Shown here piece after piece: positions 17,791 to 27,711 of a DNA stretch of 57,951 nucleotides. Within the stretch, counting starts at the first letter, position 1. Every line of letters begins with the position of its first letter. The notes under the pieces were generated by a model, which saw nothing but the letters and a program-made list of their open reading frames with translations, was not told the DNA's origin and did no database searches. Source of the stretch: Bacteroidota bacterium (GTDB lineage Bacteria > Bacteroidota > Bacteroidia > UKL13-3); contig JAIYAT010000015.1 of the NCBI GenBank assembly GCA_027488905.1, positions 1 to 57,951 on the forward strand, given 5' to 3'. The translations under genes and the position numbers were made by a program.

Positions 17791-20309
17791 TTGTTAATAT
17801 GGCTATTGTATAAGGCATATCCTAAACGCTCTTTTAAATCCTCTGGGTTAAATGGTTTAAAGATATAATCATTCATGCCCACTTCGTAAACCCTTTGTCT
17901 GAACTGCATTTCGTTTTCTGCTGTAAGGGCAATGATTGGAACATTCCTTTTGCGCTCTTCAGGGAGTTTTCTAATCTCAATAGTAGCTTCAATTCCGTCC
18001 ATTTCTGGCATGTGAATATCCATTAAGACGGCATCAAAATGTGCTTCTTTCATTCTGTCTATGGCTTCCCTCCCATTCATGGCAATTTCTGCTTTTACGC
18101 CCCATCTTTCCAAGAACTGTCTTAATACCATAATGTTCATCATGTTATCCTCAACAATTAAGATGCGCTTACCTTCAATAGAATCTTCAAAAGAGGCTGT
18201 TTTTGCGCTTTTGCCAAAACTTGCATTTCTGCTCACCTCAAAGTTTATAGTAAAGTAAAAGGTTGAACCAACTCCAATAGTGCTTTCTAGTTGCAGACGA
18301 CTGTGAAGGGTTTCAAGAATTCTTTTGCAGATAGATAATCCTAAACCCGTTCCGCCATATTTACGAGTTGTATTTGCATCTGCTTGGGTAAAGCTATCAA
18401 AAATTTGCTTTTGCTTGTTCTGGTGAATACCAATGCCTGTATCTGCAACAGAAAAATAAACCAAGGCATGGTTAATAGTGCTCAACTGCAAGCTAACTTC
18501 TATTTTCACATAACCTGACTCAGTAAACTTTATAGCATTTCCAACTAAGTTAATGAGCAATTGATTGATGCGTAAAGGATCTCCTTTTAAAACATTTGGT
18601 ATCTTGTCATCAAAAGCTATCAATAGTTGAATATTTTTTTCAGCAGCTTTAACAGAAAACAAATCTCTTACATCTTGCACCAATGCCTTTAAGTTAAACT
18701 CAATGTTCTCTAGTTGAATTTTGCCAGATTCTAATTTGCTAAAATCAAGAATGTTGTTCACCAAACCCAAAAGATTATCCGAACTTATTTTTAAAATATT
18801 TAGATTCTCAAGTTGCTCCTGGGAAGGATTAGATTGGTGTAACAAATTTGTAACTCCGATGATTGCATTTAGGGGCGTTCTAATTTCGTGGCTAATGGTA
18901 GAAATAAACTGTGTTTTAAGATTTGCGGCTTCTTCGGCAGCCTCTTTGGCCTGCATTACTTCGATGTTCTTAACCTGAAGGATTTTATTTTGCACTTCAA
19001 TCTTTTTCTGGTTTTGTTGCAAGGTTTTGTTAATTGCCTTAATCTTTCTGGTATGAAAAATCATGGATACAAGCGCCGCTAGAACTGAAATAGCGATTAA
19101 GATGAACAATCCATATCTCAGGTATTTTCGTTCTTTTTCGCTATTGGTTTGATCCAACTCTTTTGTTTGAATGAGTTGTTCAAAGTTTTCCTCAAACGTT
19201 TTCAATTGAACTGCACTTTCTGCAGTAGACAAACTATCCTTAAGCGCAGCATATTTTTTCATCCAACTCACTGCTTCTGGATAATTCTTTTTTGCTTCAG
19301 CTAACAATGAATATTCAAAATACACCTCAACCAAGGTTTCATTTGCAGATTCTTTTTTGGCTGCTAGGTAGGCTTTGTTTAAGAAATAAAATGCAGAATC
19401 ATAGATTTTTTGTTTTCTATAAACTGTTGCGATATTTCCATAAGTATTTCCTAAACCACTACCCTTGCCATTGGCTTCCTTAATAAAAATAGCTTTATGG
19501 AAAAACGTTTTTGCCTTTTCTAATTGTCCATTCTCACTTTCGACAACTCCTAAATTATTATAACTACTCGAAATATTATCTGGCTCGCCTTGTTTGATAT
19601 CTATTGCCAGTACCTTTAAGAAATAGGTTCGAGCCAATTCCATGTTTTTCTGTTCTTGGTAGCAAATAGCTAAATTATTGTAAGCATTAGCCAAAATGGT
19701 TTCATTTCGCAATTCTTGCCCAAGCTTCATCGCTTCTTCAAAAAACTTAATCGCATTTTTATATTGCTTTTGCAATTGATAAATTAAACCAATGTTATTT
19801 ATTTCATTTGCAATGCCTTCTTTATCTTCAAGTCTTCTAAAAATAATTAGGCTGCTATAATACAATTCCAATGCTTTTTTATATCGGCCAACTCTTTCAT
19901 TAACTATTCCTAAACTATTTCTTGCGTAGGCTTCCTTTTCTTCTAAACCAGCTTTAGAAAAAGCAGAAATTGCTTCTTTGTAAAGAAAATCAAGGCTATC
20001 AAAAGAAACTTTTCCTTCTTTGTATTGGGCTATCATAAAGTAGGTTTGACCCAAACCTTTATCATACTTAAGTTTTTTGGATAGCTCGTTTGCCTCCAAA
20101 ACATACTTTTGAGCAGCAGGATTGCCTTCTTCATTGTAAACTGAAGCTATTTTAACCAATACATCTACCTTATCTTTTGGTTTAAGATTTTTCTGAAGCA
20201 AAAAATTTAAACTATCAAGATTGTAAGAAGGCATTGTGGCCCCTACCTTGGTGAGTTGCAATAAGGCAAGAACTACAAAAATTGTAATATATTTTAATTG
20301 TTTTGCCAA
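17769..20309 (-). CDS. TPR-repeat hybrid sensor histidine kinase
   Basis: 846 aa. Signal peptide at the N-terminus, then about 350 residues of tetratricopeptide repeats (e.g. AYNNLAICYQEQKNMELARTYF) in the periplasm, a transmembrane helix (LRYGLFILIAISVLAALVSMIF, about 393-414), a coiled coil, HisKA with H474 (FISTISHEIRTPLNA), an ATPase domain (DTGIGI, KYGGTGLGLSI) and a C-terminal receiver with phosphoacceptor D764 (AVLMDIHMPEMDG). A complete phosphorelay input protein without its own DNA-binding domain; the ligand and output partner are not visible nearby. Confidence 0.93.
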   Translation of the reverse strand: MAKQLKYITIFVVLALLQLTKVGATMPSYNLDSLNFLLQKNLKPKDKVDVLVKIASVYNEEGNPAAQKYVLEANELSKKLKYDKGLGQTYFMIAQYKEGKVSFDSLDFLYKEAISAFSKAGLEEKEAYARNSLGIVNERVGRYKKALELYYSSLIIFRRLEDKEGIANEINNIGLIYQLQKQYKNAIKFFEEAMKLGQELRNETILANAYNNLAICYQEQKNMELARTYFLKVLAIDIKQGEPDNISSSYNNLGVVESENGQLEKAKTFFHKAIFIKEANGKGSGLGNTYGNIATVYRKQKIYDSAFYFLNKAYLAAKKESANETLVEVYFEYSLLAEAKKNYPEAVSWMKKYAALKDSLSTAESAVQLKTFEENFEQLIQTKELDQTNSEKERKYLRYGLFILIAISVLAALVSMIFHTRKIKAINKTLQQNQKKIEVQNKILQVKNIEVMQAKEAAEEAANLKTQFISTISHEIRTPLNAIIGVTNLLHQSNPSQEQLENLNILKISSDNLLGLVNNILDFSKLESGKIQLENIEFNLKALVQDVRDLFSVKAAEKNIQLLIAFDDKIPNVLKGDPLRINQLLINLVGNAIKFTESGYVKIEVSLQLSTINHALVYFSVADTGIGIHQNKQKQIFDSFTQADANTTRKYGGTGLGLSICKRILETLHSRLQLESTIGVGSTFYFTINFEVSRNASFGKSAKTASFEDSIEGKRILIVEDNMMNIMVLRQFLERWGVKAEIAMNGREAIDRMKEAHFDAVLMDIHMPEMDGIEATIEIRKLPEERKRNVPIIALTAENEMQFRQRVYEVGMNDYIFKPFNPEDLKERLGYALYNSHINKYRAPQS

Positions 20310-20366
20310 ACTTTCGAATTATGAATGATATACACTTATTTTGAGAAAAAAATACAGAACTTACCT

Positions 20367-21092
20367 ATGGCAAATCTGAGTGTAAACATAAATAAACTTG
20401 CATTAATACGCAATTCAAGAGGCGGAAATAATCCAAATGTCATAAACTGGGCTGTTAACTGCGAAAAATTTGGTGCAGAAGGCATTACCATTCACCCTCG
20501 CCCTGATGAACGACACATAAAATATGCCGATGCAATGGCTTTAAAAGAGTTTGTTAAGACAGAATTTAACATTGAAGGAAATCCTAAAGAAAGCAAGTTT
20601 GTAGAATTAGTGTTACTCACCAAACCCACTCAGGTTACCTTGGTACCAGATAATACCAATCAATTAACCAGTGACCATGGTTGGGATACACATAAAGAAA
20701 AGGATTTTTTAAAAGAGATGATTTTGCTTTTTCAATCCCATGGCATTCGAACTTCTATTTTTGTTGACCCAATTCCCCAAATGGTAGAAGGGGCGGCAAT
20801 ACTAGGTTCAAACCGAATTGAACTGTATACCGAAAGTTATGCAAGTGATTATGCCGCAAATAGAAATTTGGCCATAGCACCTTACAAATTAGCTGCGAAA
20901 ATTGCGCAAGAAGTTGGGCTTGGGTTAAATGCAGGCCATGATTTAAGTCTAGAAAACCTACATTTCTTTGCGCAAGAAATTCCAAATTTATTAGAAGTTT
21001 CTATTGGCCATGCGCTCGTTTGTGATGCATTAACGTATGGCATGGAAAATACTATTCAACTGTACAAAAGACAGCTGAAAGTTATTTCATAA
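20367..21092 (+). CDS. pdxJ: Pyridoxine 5'-phosphate synthase
   Basis: 241 aa. Condenses 1-deoxyxylulose 5-phosphate with 3-amino-2-oxopropyl phosphate in vitamin B6 synthesis. Clear family pattern: LSVNINKLALIRNSRGG, GITIHPRPDERHI, FNIEGNPKESKFVELVLLTKPTQVTLVPD, RTSIFVDP, GLGLNAGHDLSLENL and EVSIGHALVCDAL. ATG 20367 is the family start. pdxH, the last step of the same pathway, lies at 30129. The 3' end overlaps purA by 11 bp. Confidence 0.96.
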   Translation: MANLSVNINKLALIRNSRGGNNPNVINWAVNCEKFGAEGITIHPRPDERHIKYADAMALKEFVKTEFNIEGNPKESKFVELVLLTKPTQVTLVPDNTNQLTSDHGWDTHKEKDFLKEMILLFQSHGIRTSIFVDPIPQMVEGAAILGSNRIELYTESYASDYAANRNLAIAPYKLAAKIAQEVGLGLNAGHDLSLENLHFFAQEIPNLLEVSIGHALVCDALTYGMENTIQLYKRQLKVIS

Positions 21093-22344
21093 TGGTTTCT
21101 TCTCTATCTGGACCTACAGAGATAACATTTACAGGAACCCCAATTTGTGCTTCTACATAATCCATATAGGTTTTAAATGTAGCAGGTAAATCTTGGTAAT
21201 TTCTAATTTTAGTTAAATCTTCTGTCCAACCTGCGAATGAGCGGTACAAAGGCAAAATATCTTTTCTGCTTAAATCAAATGGAATTTCTGAGGTGGTTTT
21301 CCCATTCATATTATATCCATCGCAAACCAAAACTTCTTCAAAGCCACTGAGCACATCACTTTTGGTGCAAATTAAATCGGTAACACCATTAAGCATGATG
21401 GCATATTTTAAGGTAGGCAAATCTAACCAACCCGTTCTTCTAGGTCTGCCTGTTGTTGCGCCAAATTCATGACCCAACTTTCTAAGCTTTTCACCCGTTT
21501 CATTTTCTTGTTCGGTTGGAAATGGTCCATTTCCTACGCGTGTGCAATATGCTTTAAAAATTCCATACACTTTATTGATATGTTGAGGTGCAATACCTAG
21601 TCCACTGCAAGCCCCACCTGTAATGGTATTTGAGGAAGTAACAAACGGGTATGAACCAAAATCTATATCAAGCAAAGTTCCTTGAGCGCCTTCTGCCAGA
21701 ACTTTTTTACCTTCTTTGATAAGGCTATTTACGTAGTATTCAGAGTTGATTATTTTGAATTGTTTCAAAAACTCTACCGCCTCAAAAAACGCAGGCTCAT
21801 GGTCGGCAAGGTTATATTCATAGTTAAAACTATCCAATAATTTCTTGTGGTTAGCTACTACTTGGGCATATTTTTCATTGAAATTTGGGTCGAGCAAATC
21901 CCCAATACGCAAACCACTTCTACCAATTTTATCTTGGTAGGTTGGACTAATACCTCTAAGGGTTGAACCAACTTTATGTTCACCTTTATGGGCTTCGCTG
22001 GCAGCATCTACTAATCGATGTGTAGGCAAAATCACATGTGCTTTTTCTGAAATATAGAGGTTCTTTTTAATGTCAACCCCTGTGGTCATGGCTTTTTCAA
22101 TTTCCTTTTTCAACTGAACAGGATCAACCACTACTCCATTTCCAATGATATTAATACAGTGTTCATGAAAAATACCAGAAGGAATCGTGTTCAAAACATA
22201 TTTATTCCCGCCAAACTCTAGAGAATGTCCTGCATTTGGGCCACCTTGAAACCTTGCCACAACATCATAGCGAGGCGTTAACACATCTACAATCTTACCT
22301 TTGCCTTCATCACCCCATTGAAGCCCTAATACTACATCTACCAT
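21082..22344 (-). CDS. purA: Adenylosuccinate synthetase
   Basis: 420 aa. Catalyses the GTP-dependent IMP + aspartate step toward AMP. Starts with GLQWGDEGKGKIVDVL (GTP/IMP-binding loop with catalytic Asp) and has GGPNAGHSL, VGSTLRGISPTYQDKIGRSGLR, AEGAQGTLLDIDFGSYPFVTSS and GRPRRTGWLDLPTLKYA. Full length. Six bp downstream of the fur-family gene and probably cotranscribed with it and spoT. Confidence 0.97.
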   Translation of the reverse strand: MVDVVLGLQWGDEGKGKIVDVLTPRYDVVARFQGGPNAGHSLEFGGNKYVLNTIPSGIFHEHCINIIGNGVVVDPVQLKKEIEKAMTTGVDIKKNLYISEKAHVILPTHRLVDAASEAHKGEHKVGSTLRGISPTYQDKIGRSGLRIGDLLDPNFNEKYAQVVANHKKLLDSFNYEYNLADHEPAFFEAVEFLKQFKIINSEYYVNSLIKEGKKVLAEGAQGTLLDIDFGSYPFVTSSNTITGGACSGLGIAPQHINKVYGIFKAYCTRVGNGPFPTEQENETGEKLRKLGHEFGATTGRPRRTGWLDLPTLKYAIMLNGVTDLICTKSDVLSGFEEVLVCDGYNMNGKTTSEIPFDLSRKDILPLYRSFAGWTEDLTKIRNYQDLPATFKTYMDYVEAQIGVPVNVISVGPDREETIMK

Positions 22345-22350
22345 ACCCTT

Positions 22351-22848
22351 TTATAAATTGATTTTTTTCTTACAAGATAAACATTTTCCTTCCGCATCTA
22401 ACAGCGGGTTTCCAAACAAATAAAGCGAGTGATTTGTAATTTCAAACTGCATCAACTCTCCCATTGTGGTTTTAATTTGCTGTATGCGTGGGTCGCAAAA
22501 CTCTAAAACCTCATTGCATTGGTTGCAAATAAGGTGATCATGCTGCCTAAACCCATAAGCCCTTTCAAACCTGGATATATTTTTTCCAAACTGATGTTTA
22601 ATTACCAAACCACAATCTAACAATAAGTCTAAAGTGTTATAAACAGTTGCTCTGCTTACGCGGTAGTTTCTATCCTTCATGTGCTCAAAAAGCGTTTCAA
22701 CATCAAAATGCTCTTTGTTAGAATAGATTTCGTCTAATATGGCAAATCTTTCAGGAGTTTTGCGCTGCTGTTGCTGCTCAAGGTACTCCACAAACTTTTG
22801 CTTTACCTCTTCCTTTATTTTTAACGCTGCCTGATTATCTGTGCTCAT
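22351..22848 (-). CDS. Fur-family metal-dependent repressor
   Basis: 165 aa. N-terminal winged helix (RKTPERFAILDEIYSNKEHFDVETLFEHM...RVSRATVYNTLDLLLDCGLV), then the metal-binding dimerisation domain with FRQHDHLICNQCNEVLEF and a second CxxC (CLSC) forming the structural zinc site. Fur, PerR and Zur cannot be told apart securely here. Lies between spoT and purA, 40 and 6 bp away. Confidence 0.9.
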   Translation of the reverse strand: MSTDNQAALKIKEEVKQKFVEYLEQQQQRKTPERFAILDEIYSNKEHFDVETLFEHMKDRNYRVSRATVYNTLDLLLDCGLVIKHQFGKNISRFERAYGFRQHDHLICNQCNEVLEFCDPRIQQIKTTMGELMQFEITNHSLYLFGNPLLDAEGKCLSCKKKINL

Positions 22849-22888
22849 TCAAAGTTTGAAAGGGACGAAAATACACAAATCTTTGTTA

Positions 22889-25105
22889 TCAATTCAAATC
22901 AACTCTTTGCACACTTATAAGATTACTTGCTTCCTTAATGGCATTAATAATGTTTTCGAGTTGTTGCGTATCATGCACCTCTAAAAAAATATTTCCTTCA
23001 AAGGTTCCTTCATTACTAGAAATGCTAATAGATTTCATATTGATATTCAACTGCTTTGATATGATATCTGTGATAATACTCACAATACCAACGCTATCAA
23101 TTCCAGAAACCCGTATAGAAGAAAGAAATCCCTTTTGAGAAACCGCGGCTCCACCTGCCCATTTAGCTTTTATGATACGGTAACCATAATTACTCATGAG
23201 GGCAACAGCATTAGAGCAACTGGTTCTGTGTATTTTAACGCCTTCACCAATGGTGATAAAACCAAAAATTTCATCACCAGGAATTGGATTGCAACATTTG
23301 GCAAACCCATATTCCATAGCGGCTTCATTTTCACTTAAAATAACCACGTCATTTGGCACATTTGGAATGGCTGGCTTGGGTTTAACAGGCTGATTTTGGT
23401 CTGAAATCTTATTGTGCTCATTCGCTAAAATCGACTCAATATCCATTTTAGTTCGGTCTATGGTCTCCTGCGCCAATTGGTAGTATAGGTCGCTTACAGA
23501 TTTTAGCTTATAAAACTTAATGAGTGAATTTAGGGCATCAGAGGTAAAAGAAATCTTGGCATTTTTAAACTTACGCTCCAAAATTTCTTTACCCATTGAA
23601 GAAGCTTTAAGCCTTATTTGCTTAAAATATTCTCTGATTTTGGATTTTGCCTTGGCAGTAATTACAAAGTTTGACCATTCTTCACCTGGCTTTTGCTTGC
23701 TGCTGGTAAGAATTTCTACCTGATCTCCATTATTTAGTTTATGGTTGATTGGAACTAGTTTATTATTGAGTTTTGCCCCAATACATTGCAAACCAATATC
23801 TGAATGAATATCAAACGCGAAATCTAAAACAGTGGCATTTGCGGGCATTTTCTTCAAATCACCTTTTGGCGTAAACACAAAAATTTCATCGGCATACAAA
23901 GCCAATTTAAAATCATCCAAAAATTCTAATGCAGTCGCATCTGGATTTTCAAGAATTTCTCTAACCCTGCCTATCCAACCTTCCAAGCTGCTATCTTGCC
24001 CTGCGGCAGCTTTTTCTTTGTACTTCCAATGCGCAGCAAAGCCTTTTTCAGCAATTTCATCCATTCGTTTGGTTCTAATCTGAACCTCTACCCAACGACC
24101 CTTAGGGCCCATTACCGTAGTGTGCAAACTTTCATAGCCATTTGCTTTGGGAGTGCTCACCCAATCGCGCAGCCTATCTGGATTAGGCGTATAATTGTCG
24201 GTAACGATGGAATAAACGCGCCAGCAATCACTTTTCTCGCGCTCAAACTCAGAATCTATGATAATTCTAATGGCAAATAAATCATATACCTCTTCAAATT
24301 GCACATTCTGCGACTTCATCTTATTTAAAATAGAATGAATGCTTTTGGGGCGACCTTTAATTTCAAAATTAAAGCCCTCATTTTCCATTTGTTCCTCTAT
24401 TGGGTCAATAAAAGTGCGAATGTATTTGTTACGCTGAATTTTGGTTTCTGAAAGTTTATTTTTAACAAAGGTGTAATTCTCGGTTTGCAGGTACTTGGTA
24501 GACAAGTCTTCAAGTTCAGATTTTAGTGCATAAAGCCCTAAACGATGCGCCAATGGAGCATAAACATAAGCGGTTTCTGAAGCAATTTTCAGTTGAGACT
24601 TAGGACTCATGCTGTCGAGGGTGCGCATGTTATGCAGTCTATCCGCAAGCTTGATAAGAATTACACGTACATCATCACTGAGAGTAAGAAGCATTTTCTT
24701 AAAATTCTCTGCTTGAATGCTTCGGTCGGGTTGGTCAAAAACACCAGAAATTTTGGTTAATCCATCAATAATTCTGGCAACCTTTTCTCCAAATTTGAGT
24801 TGAACTAATTCAAGGGTTATTTCTGTATCTTCTACCGTATCATGCAATAATGCACAAATAACAGAAGTAACACCAAGGCCAATTTCTTCTGCACAAATTT
24901 GAGCCACGGCAAGGGGATGAAAAATATAAGGCTCCCCGCTTTTTCTGCGCATGTTTTTATGCGCTTCAAGGGCGAGTTTAAAGGCAGATTTTATAAGCGC
25001 TTTATCCTCTTTTGTAACAGCACGCCTAATGCTCCGCAAGAGCTGTTGATAGGCTTTAACAATTTCTTTATTTTCTTGTTCGGTATTGAATTCCTTTAGC
25101 ACCAT
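22889..25105 (-). CDS. Bifunctional (p)ppGpp synthetase/hydrolase (RelA/SpoT)
   Basis: 738 aa. Makes and degrades the stringent-response alarmone. Order: HD hydrolase (EPYIFHPLAVAQICAEEIG, ALLHDTVEDTEI with the HD pair intact), synthetase (KGRPKSIHSILNKMKS, YDLFAIRIIID), TGS domain (IFVFTPKGDLKKMPANATVLDFAFDIH), a conserved cysteine/histidine region (AKCCNPIPGDEI...HRTSC) and a C-terminal ACT domain. Both catalytic halves look active. First gene of the spoT-fur-purA run. Confidence 0.96.
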   Translation of the reverse strand: MVLKEFNTEQENKEIVKAYQQLLRSIRRAVTKEDKALIKSAFKLALEAHKNMRRKSGEPYIFHPLAVAQICAEEIGLGVTSVICALLHDTVEDTEITLELVQLKFGEKVARIIDGLTKISGVFDQPDRSIQAENFKKMLLTLSDDVRVILIKLADRLHNMRTLDSMSPKSQLKIASETAYVYAPLAHRLGLYALKSELEDLSTKYLQTENYTFVKNKLSETKIQRNKYIRTFIDPIEEQMENEGFNFEIKGRPKSIHSILNKMKSQNVQFEEVYDLFAIRIIIDSEFEREKSDCWRVYSIVTDNYTPNPDRLRDWVSTPKANGYESLHTTVMGPKGRWVEVQIRTKRMDEIAEKGFAAHWKYKEKAAAGQDSSLEGWIGRVREILENPDATALEFLDDFKLALYADEIFVFTPKGDLKKMPANATVLDFAFDIHSDIGLQCIGAKLNNKLVPINHKLNNGDQVEILTSSKQKPGEEWSNFVITAKAKSKIREYFKQIRLKASSMGKEILERKFKNAKISFTSDALNSLIKFYKLKSVSDLYYQLAQETIDRTKMDIESILANEHNKISDQNQPVKPKPAIPNVPNDVVILSENEAAMEYGFAKCCNPIPGDEIFGFITIGEGVKIHRTSCSNAVALMSNYGYRIIKAKWAGGAAVSQKGFLSSIRVSGIDSVGIVSIITDIISKQLNINMKSISISSNEGTFEGNIFLEVHDTQQLENIINAIKEASNLISVQRVDLN

Positions 25106-25143
25106 TTAACGTAAATAGGAGTTTTCCCAAAAATAGTTTTTAA

Positions 25144-25156
25144 TTCGGTTTGAACC
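25144..25156. repeat. Intergenic copy of the dispersed TTCGGTTTGAACC motif
   Basis: An exact 13-mer between spoT and the lipoprotein gene. The core GGTTTGAACC or its complement also occurs at 1225, 2503, 2958, 3228, 4548, 7784, 15738, 20805, 29040, 29245, 32212, 35127, 41813, 51200, 51328 and 52858. The remaining bases of 25106-25232 hold nothing else I can identify. Confidence 0.85.
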
Positions 25157-25232
25157 TAGCACCATTTAATCCAAAATAAAGCGGTTTTATCAAAGACTCT
25201 CGACAGAACACCATGTAATAAATTTATTTTTT

Positions 25233-25877
25233 CTATTCTTTCAAAAGGTATGTTGTATCCTTACTAAGCAAATCAATATAACAAATAATACCCTCTTTTT
25301 TGCTATAATAAAATGTTTCAACTTTCTCTTTTGTTTCTACCATAAAAAATTCCATCTTGACAACATCATAATAAGTATTTCCGCCTATGTTTATCATATC
25401 ATAATGAATAATACTGGTATCATTTCTATATAAATCATCCTTAAATAAATTCAAATTAAAATCTTTTATAGATACCTCTAACAGCCAAGATATGTCCTTA
25501 TCACTATGTTTTGTCAATGTTACTTCTGGAAAATACCAATCTTCTAAAACGTACTTGCAAGAATACCGTTGATAATAATTTATTCTTAGGTAATTATTTT
25601 TATAATCATAAATCGAATTCCATGTGTAACTAGAATCGAAAGATTCCTTAAAGATATAAAATGTATCACCTTTAGAATCTCTAAAACCAAATTTATCAAA
25701 ACGTTTATCTATAAAATATGGAGAAGAAGCGATATCTTCAGGACTGAATCGATAGTAAAAGGTATCAATTTTTATGGGCTTCTCTTTTGCTACTTCTTGT
25801 TCTTTTTTACATGATAAAATGTTAGTTGCAAAAAATAACATCAGGATAAATGGCAGGTAGCTAGATTTTGTATTCAT
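25233..25877 (-). CDS. Lipoprotein of unknown function
   Basis: 214 aa. Signal peptide MNTKSSYLPFILMLFFATNILSC with lipobox ILSC (C23), followed by a short charged linker (KKEQEVAKEKPIK). The mature part is rich in Tyr, Asp and Lys (FDSSYTWNSIYDYKNNYLRINYYQRYSCKYVLEDWYF) and ends KEGIICYIDLLSKDTTYLLKE. No family recognised. More AT-rich than its neighbours, which may mean later acquisition. Confidence 0.65.
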   Translation of the reverse strand: MNTKSSYLPFILMLFFATNILSCKKEQEVAKEKPIKIDTFYYRFSPEDIASSPYFIDKRFDKFGFRDSKGDTFYIFKESFDSSYTWNSIYDYKNNYLRINYYQRYSCKYVLEDWYFPEVTLTKHSDKDISWLLEVSIKDFNLNLFKDDLYRNDTSIIHYDMINIGGNTYYDVVKMEFFMVETKEKVETFYYSKKEGIICYIDLLSKDTTYLLKE

Positions 25878-26037
25878 TATGTTTAATGGGCTAAAATACT
25901 ACGAATTTAATATTATTAAGCAAATAGACAATCTGCAAACTATGTGTCGTTACACTTTTTAAATAGAGCAAAAATACTTTTAAAATGCTAATGGGTGGTT
26001 ACAAGACTTCTTTTTCCGCGGATTTTAAGAAAGATTA

Positions 26038-26065
26038 TTGTTTTTAAAAAATATCCCTATATTTG
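26038..26065 (+). promoter_or_regulatory. Promoter of tRNA-Leu
   Basis: TTG (26038-26040), 17 nt, then TATATTTG (26058-26065): a near-ideal -33/-7 pair. The tRNA begins 21 nt after the box. Confidence 0.75.
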
Positions 26066-26086
26066 CCCTCCCTTTTCGAAGGAAAG

Positions 26087-26168
26087 GCGCATGTGGCGTA
26101 ATTGGTAGCCGTGCCAGACTTAGGATCTGGTGCCGAGAGGCGTGGGGGTTCGAGTCCCTCCATGCGCA
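26087..26168 (+). tRNA. tRNA-Leu (anticodon UAG)
   Basis: 82 nt. The acceptor stem GCGCATG (26087-26093) pairs with CATGCGC (26161-26167). The anticodon stem CCAGA/TCTGG encloses the loop CTTAGGA with anticodon TAG, reading CUN leucine codons. The long variable arm (GCCGAGAGGC) is typical of a class II tRNA, and the T loop is TTCGAGT. The 3' CCA is not encoded. Confidence 0.97.
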
Positions 26169-26192
26169 CAGTATGCAGCTTGCTGCAAAATC

Positions 26193-26223
26193 AAATAAGA
26201 CTGACCCCTCGTCAGTCTTATTT
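26193..26223 (+). terminator. Terminator after tRNA-Leu
   Basis: AAATAAGACTGAC (26193-26205) pairs perfectly with GTCAGTCTTATTT (26211-26223) around a 5-nt loop, followed by a T-rich stretch. It separates the tRNA from tig. Confidence 0.75.
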
Positions 26224-26251
26224 GTTATTATGTCCTTGTAAATAAAGTATA

Positions 26252-27637
26252 ATGAACGTTACATTCGAAAAAAAAGATGATTTAAACGGAACCATTTCCG
26301 TAAAAATTAGTACTGAAGACTACTTAGCTAACTACGACAAAAGACTAAGAGATTACAGCAAAAAGGCTAATATTCCTGGCTTCCGCGCGGGACATGCCCC
26401 TAAAAGCATGATCGAAAAAATGGTTGGCAACAACCTTTTACTCGAAGAAATAAATACACTTGCTAGCAAAGGTCTTTTTGATTATATCGAAGAAAATAAA
26501 CTCAATGTATTGGGTCAACCCGTAATGAACGATGATACCAAGATTGATGAGTTAACTAAAACTGCCGAATATACCTTTAGTTTTGATATTGGCCTTAGCC
26601 CTGAAATTGAATTAAACATCAGTGCTGCTGATACCTTTACAAAATACACTGTTGAGGTTACTCCAGAAATGATAGACGACGAAGTGGAGCGCATGACCAA
26701 ACGTTTTGGAAACCTTGTAGATGTAGACGTTGTTGGCGAAAATGACATGGTTTATGTAGGCTTAACAGAATTATTAGAATCGGGTGAGGCTTTAGAAGGC
26801 GGAGTGGATGCTGAAAGTGTTCCTATTGCTGTAAATACTATCACCAATGAAGAAATTAAAGCAAAGGTTTTAGCCGCTAAAAAAGGTGATACTTTTACGG
26901 TAAATATCTTTGGTCTATTCAACAATGATGAAGGTGAAATGAGCCATGCCCTTGGTGTGCAAAAACAAACCATTGGCGATTTAAGTCCAGATTTTAAATT
27001 AGAACTTAAAGAAATTAAACACACAGAAAAAGCTGAATTGAACCAAGAGTTGTTTGATAAACTTTATGGTGAAAATACCATTACAGGTGAAGAAGAATTG
27101 AGAGAGAAATTAAAAGCAGAAATTCTTGGGTATTTTGATCAGCAGGCGCAGCATTTGTTGGAACATGAATTATTCGATCATTTGGTTGCTAAACATAATA
27201 TTACCCTTCCAGATGCATTTTTAAAGCGTTGGTTAATAGATCGTCATGCTGATAAATTTAACCAAGACAATATCGAAGAAGGTTATATTCCTGAGGCCAA
27301 TTATTTAAAGAACCACATTTTAGAAGAAAAAATTCTTTTGAGTGCAGGTATCAAAATAGATGAAGCTGATATTAGAGACGCGGCATTTGCTTATACAAAA
27401 AACATGTTTGGTGCTTACGGCAACCAAGGCATAAGTGATGAGGTAATGATGAGTATTGTAGAGCCACAATTAAAGAAAGAAGACTTTAGAAGCAGAATGA
27501 TAAATGTGGCTGCAAGAACTAAAGTAAATGAGTACATTTTAAACACCGTTACTATCGAAACCAAAGCGGTTCCAACTGAGGAGTTTAACCAAATCATTTC
27601 TCAACATAACAACAAGCACCACCATTCTCACGAATAG
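26252..27637 (+). CDS. tig: Trigger factor
   Basis: 461 aa ribosome-bound chaperone. The N-terminal ribosome-binding domain holds the signature NIPGFRAGHAPKSMIEKMVGNNLLLEEIN. The middle PPIase region is divergent, with acidic insertions (VGENDMVYVGLTELLESGEALEGGVDAES), as usual in this phylum, and the C-terminal helical arms end in a His-rich tail (HNNKHHHSHE). Its peptidyl-prolyl isomerase activity is doubtful; the chaperone role is secure. Confidence 0.92.
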   Translation: MNVTFEKKDDLNGTISVKISTEDYLANYDKRLRDYSKKANIPGFRAGHAPKSMIEKMVGNNLLLEEINTLASKGLFDYIEENKLNVLGQPVMNDDTKIDELTKTAEYTFSFDIGLSPEIELNISAADTFTKYTVEVTPEMIDDEVERMTKRFGNLVDVDVVGENDMVYVGLTELLESGEALEGGVDAESVPIAVNTITNEEIKAKVLAAKKGDTFTVNIFGLFNNDEGEMSHALGVQKQTIGDLSPDFKLELKEIKHTEKAELNQELFDKLYGENTITGEEELREKLKAEILGYFDQQAQHLLEHELFDHLVAKHNITLPDAFLKRWLIDRHADKFNQDNIEEGYIPEANYLKNHILEEKILLSAGIKIDEADIRDAAFAYTKNMFGAYGNQGISDEVMMSIVEPQLKKEDFRSRMINVAARTKVNEYILNTVTIETKAVPTEEFNQIISQHNNKHHHSHE

Positions 27638-27660
27638 GATTTGATAAAATAAGAACACAA

Positions 27661-27691
27661 AAAAACCCACTGCTATACACAGTGGGTTTTT
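27661..27691. terminator. Bidirectional terminator between tig and the desaturase gene
   Basis: AAAAACCCACTG (27661-27672) and CAGTGGGTTTTT (27680-27691) form a perfect 12-bp stem with a 7-nt loop. There are T-tracts on both strands, so it can serve both convergent genes. Confidence 0.9.
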
Positions 27692-27711
27692 TATTGAATA
27701 TAATTTGGAGG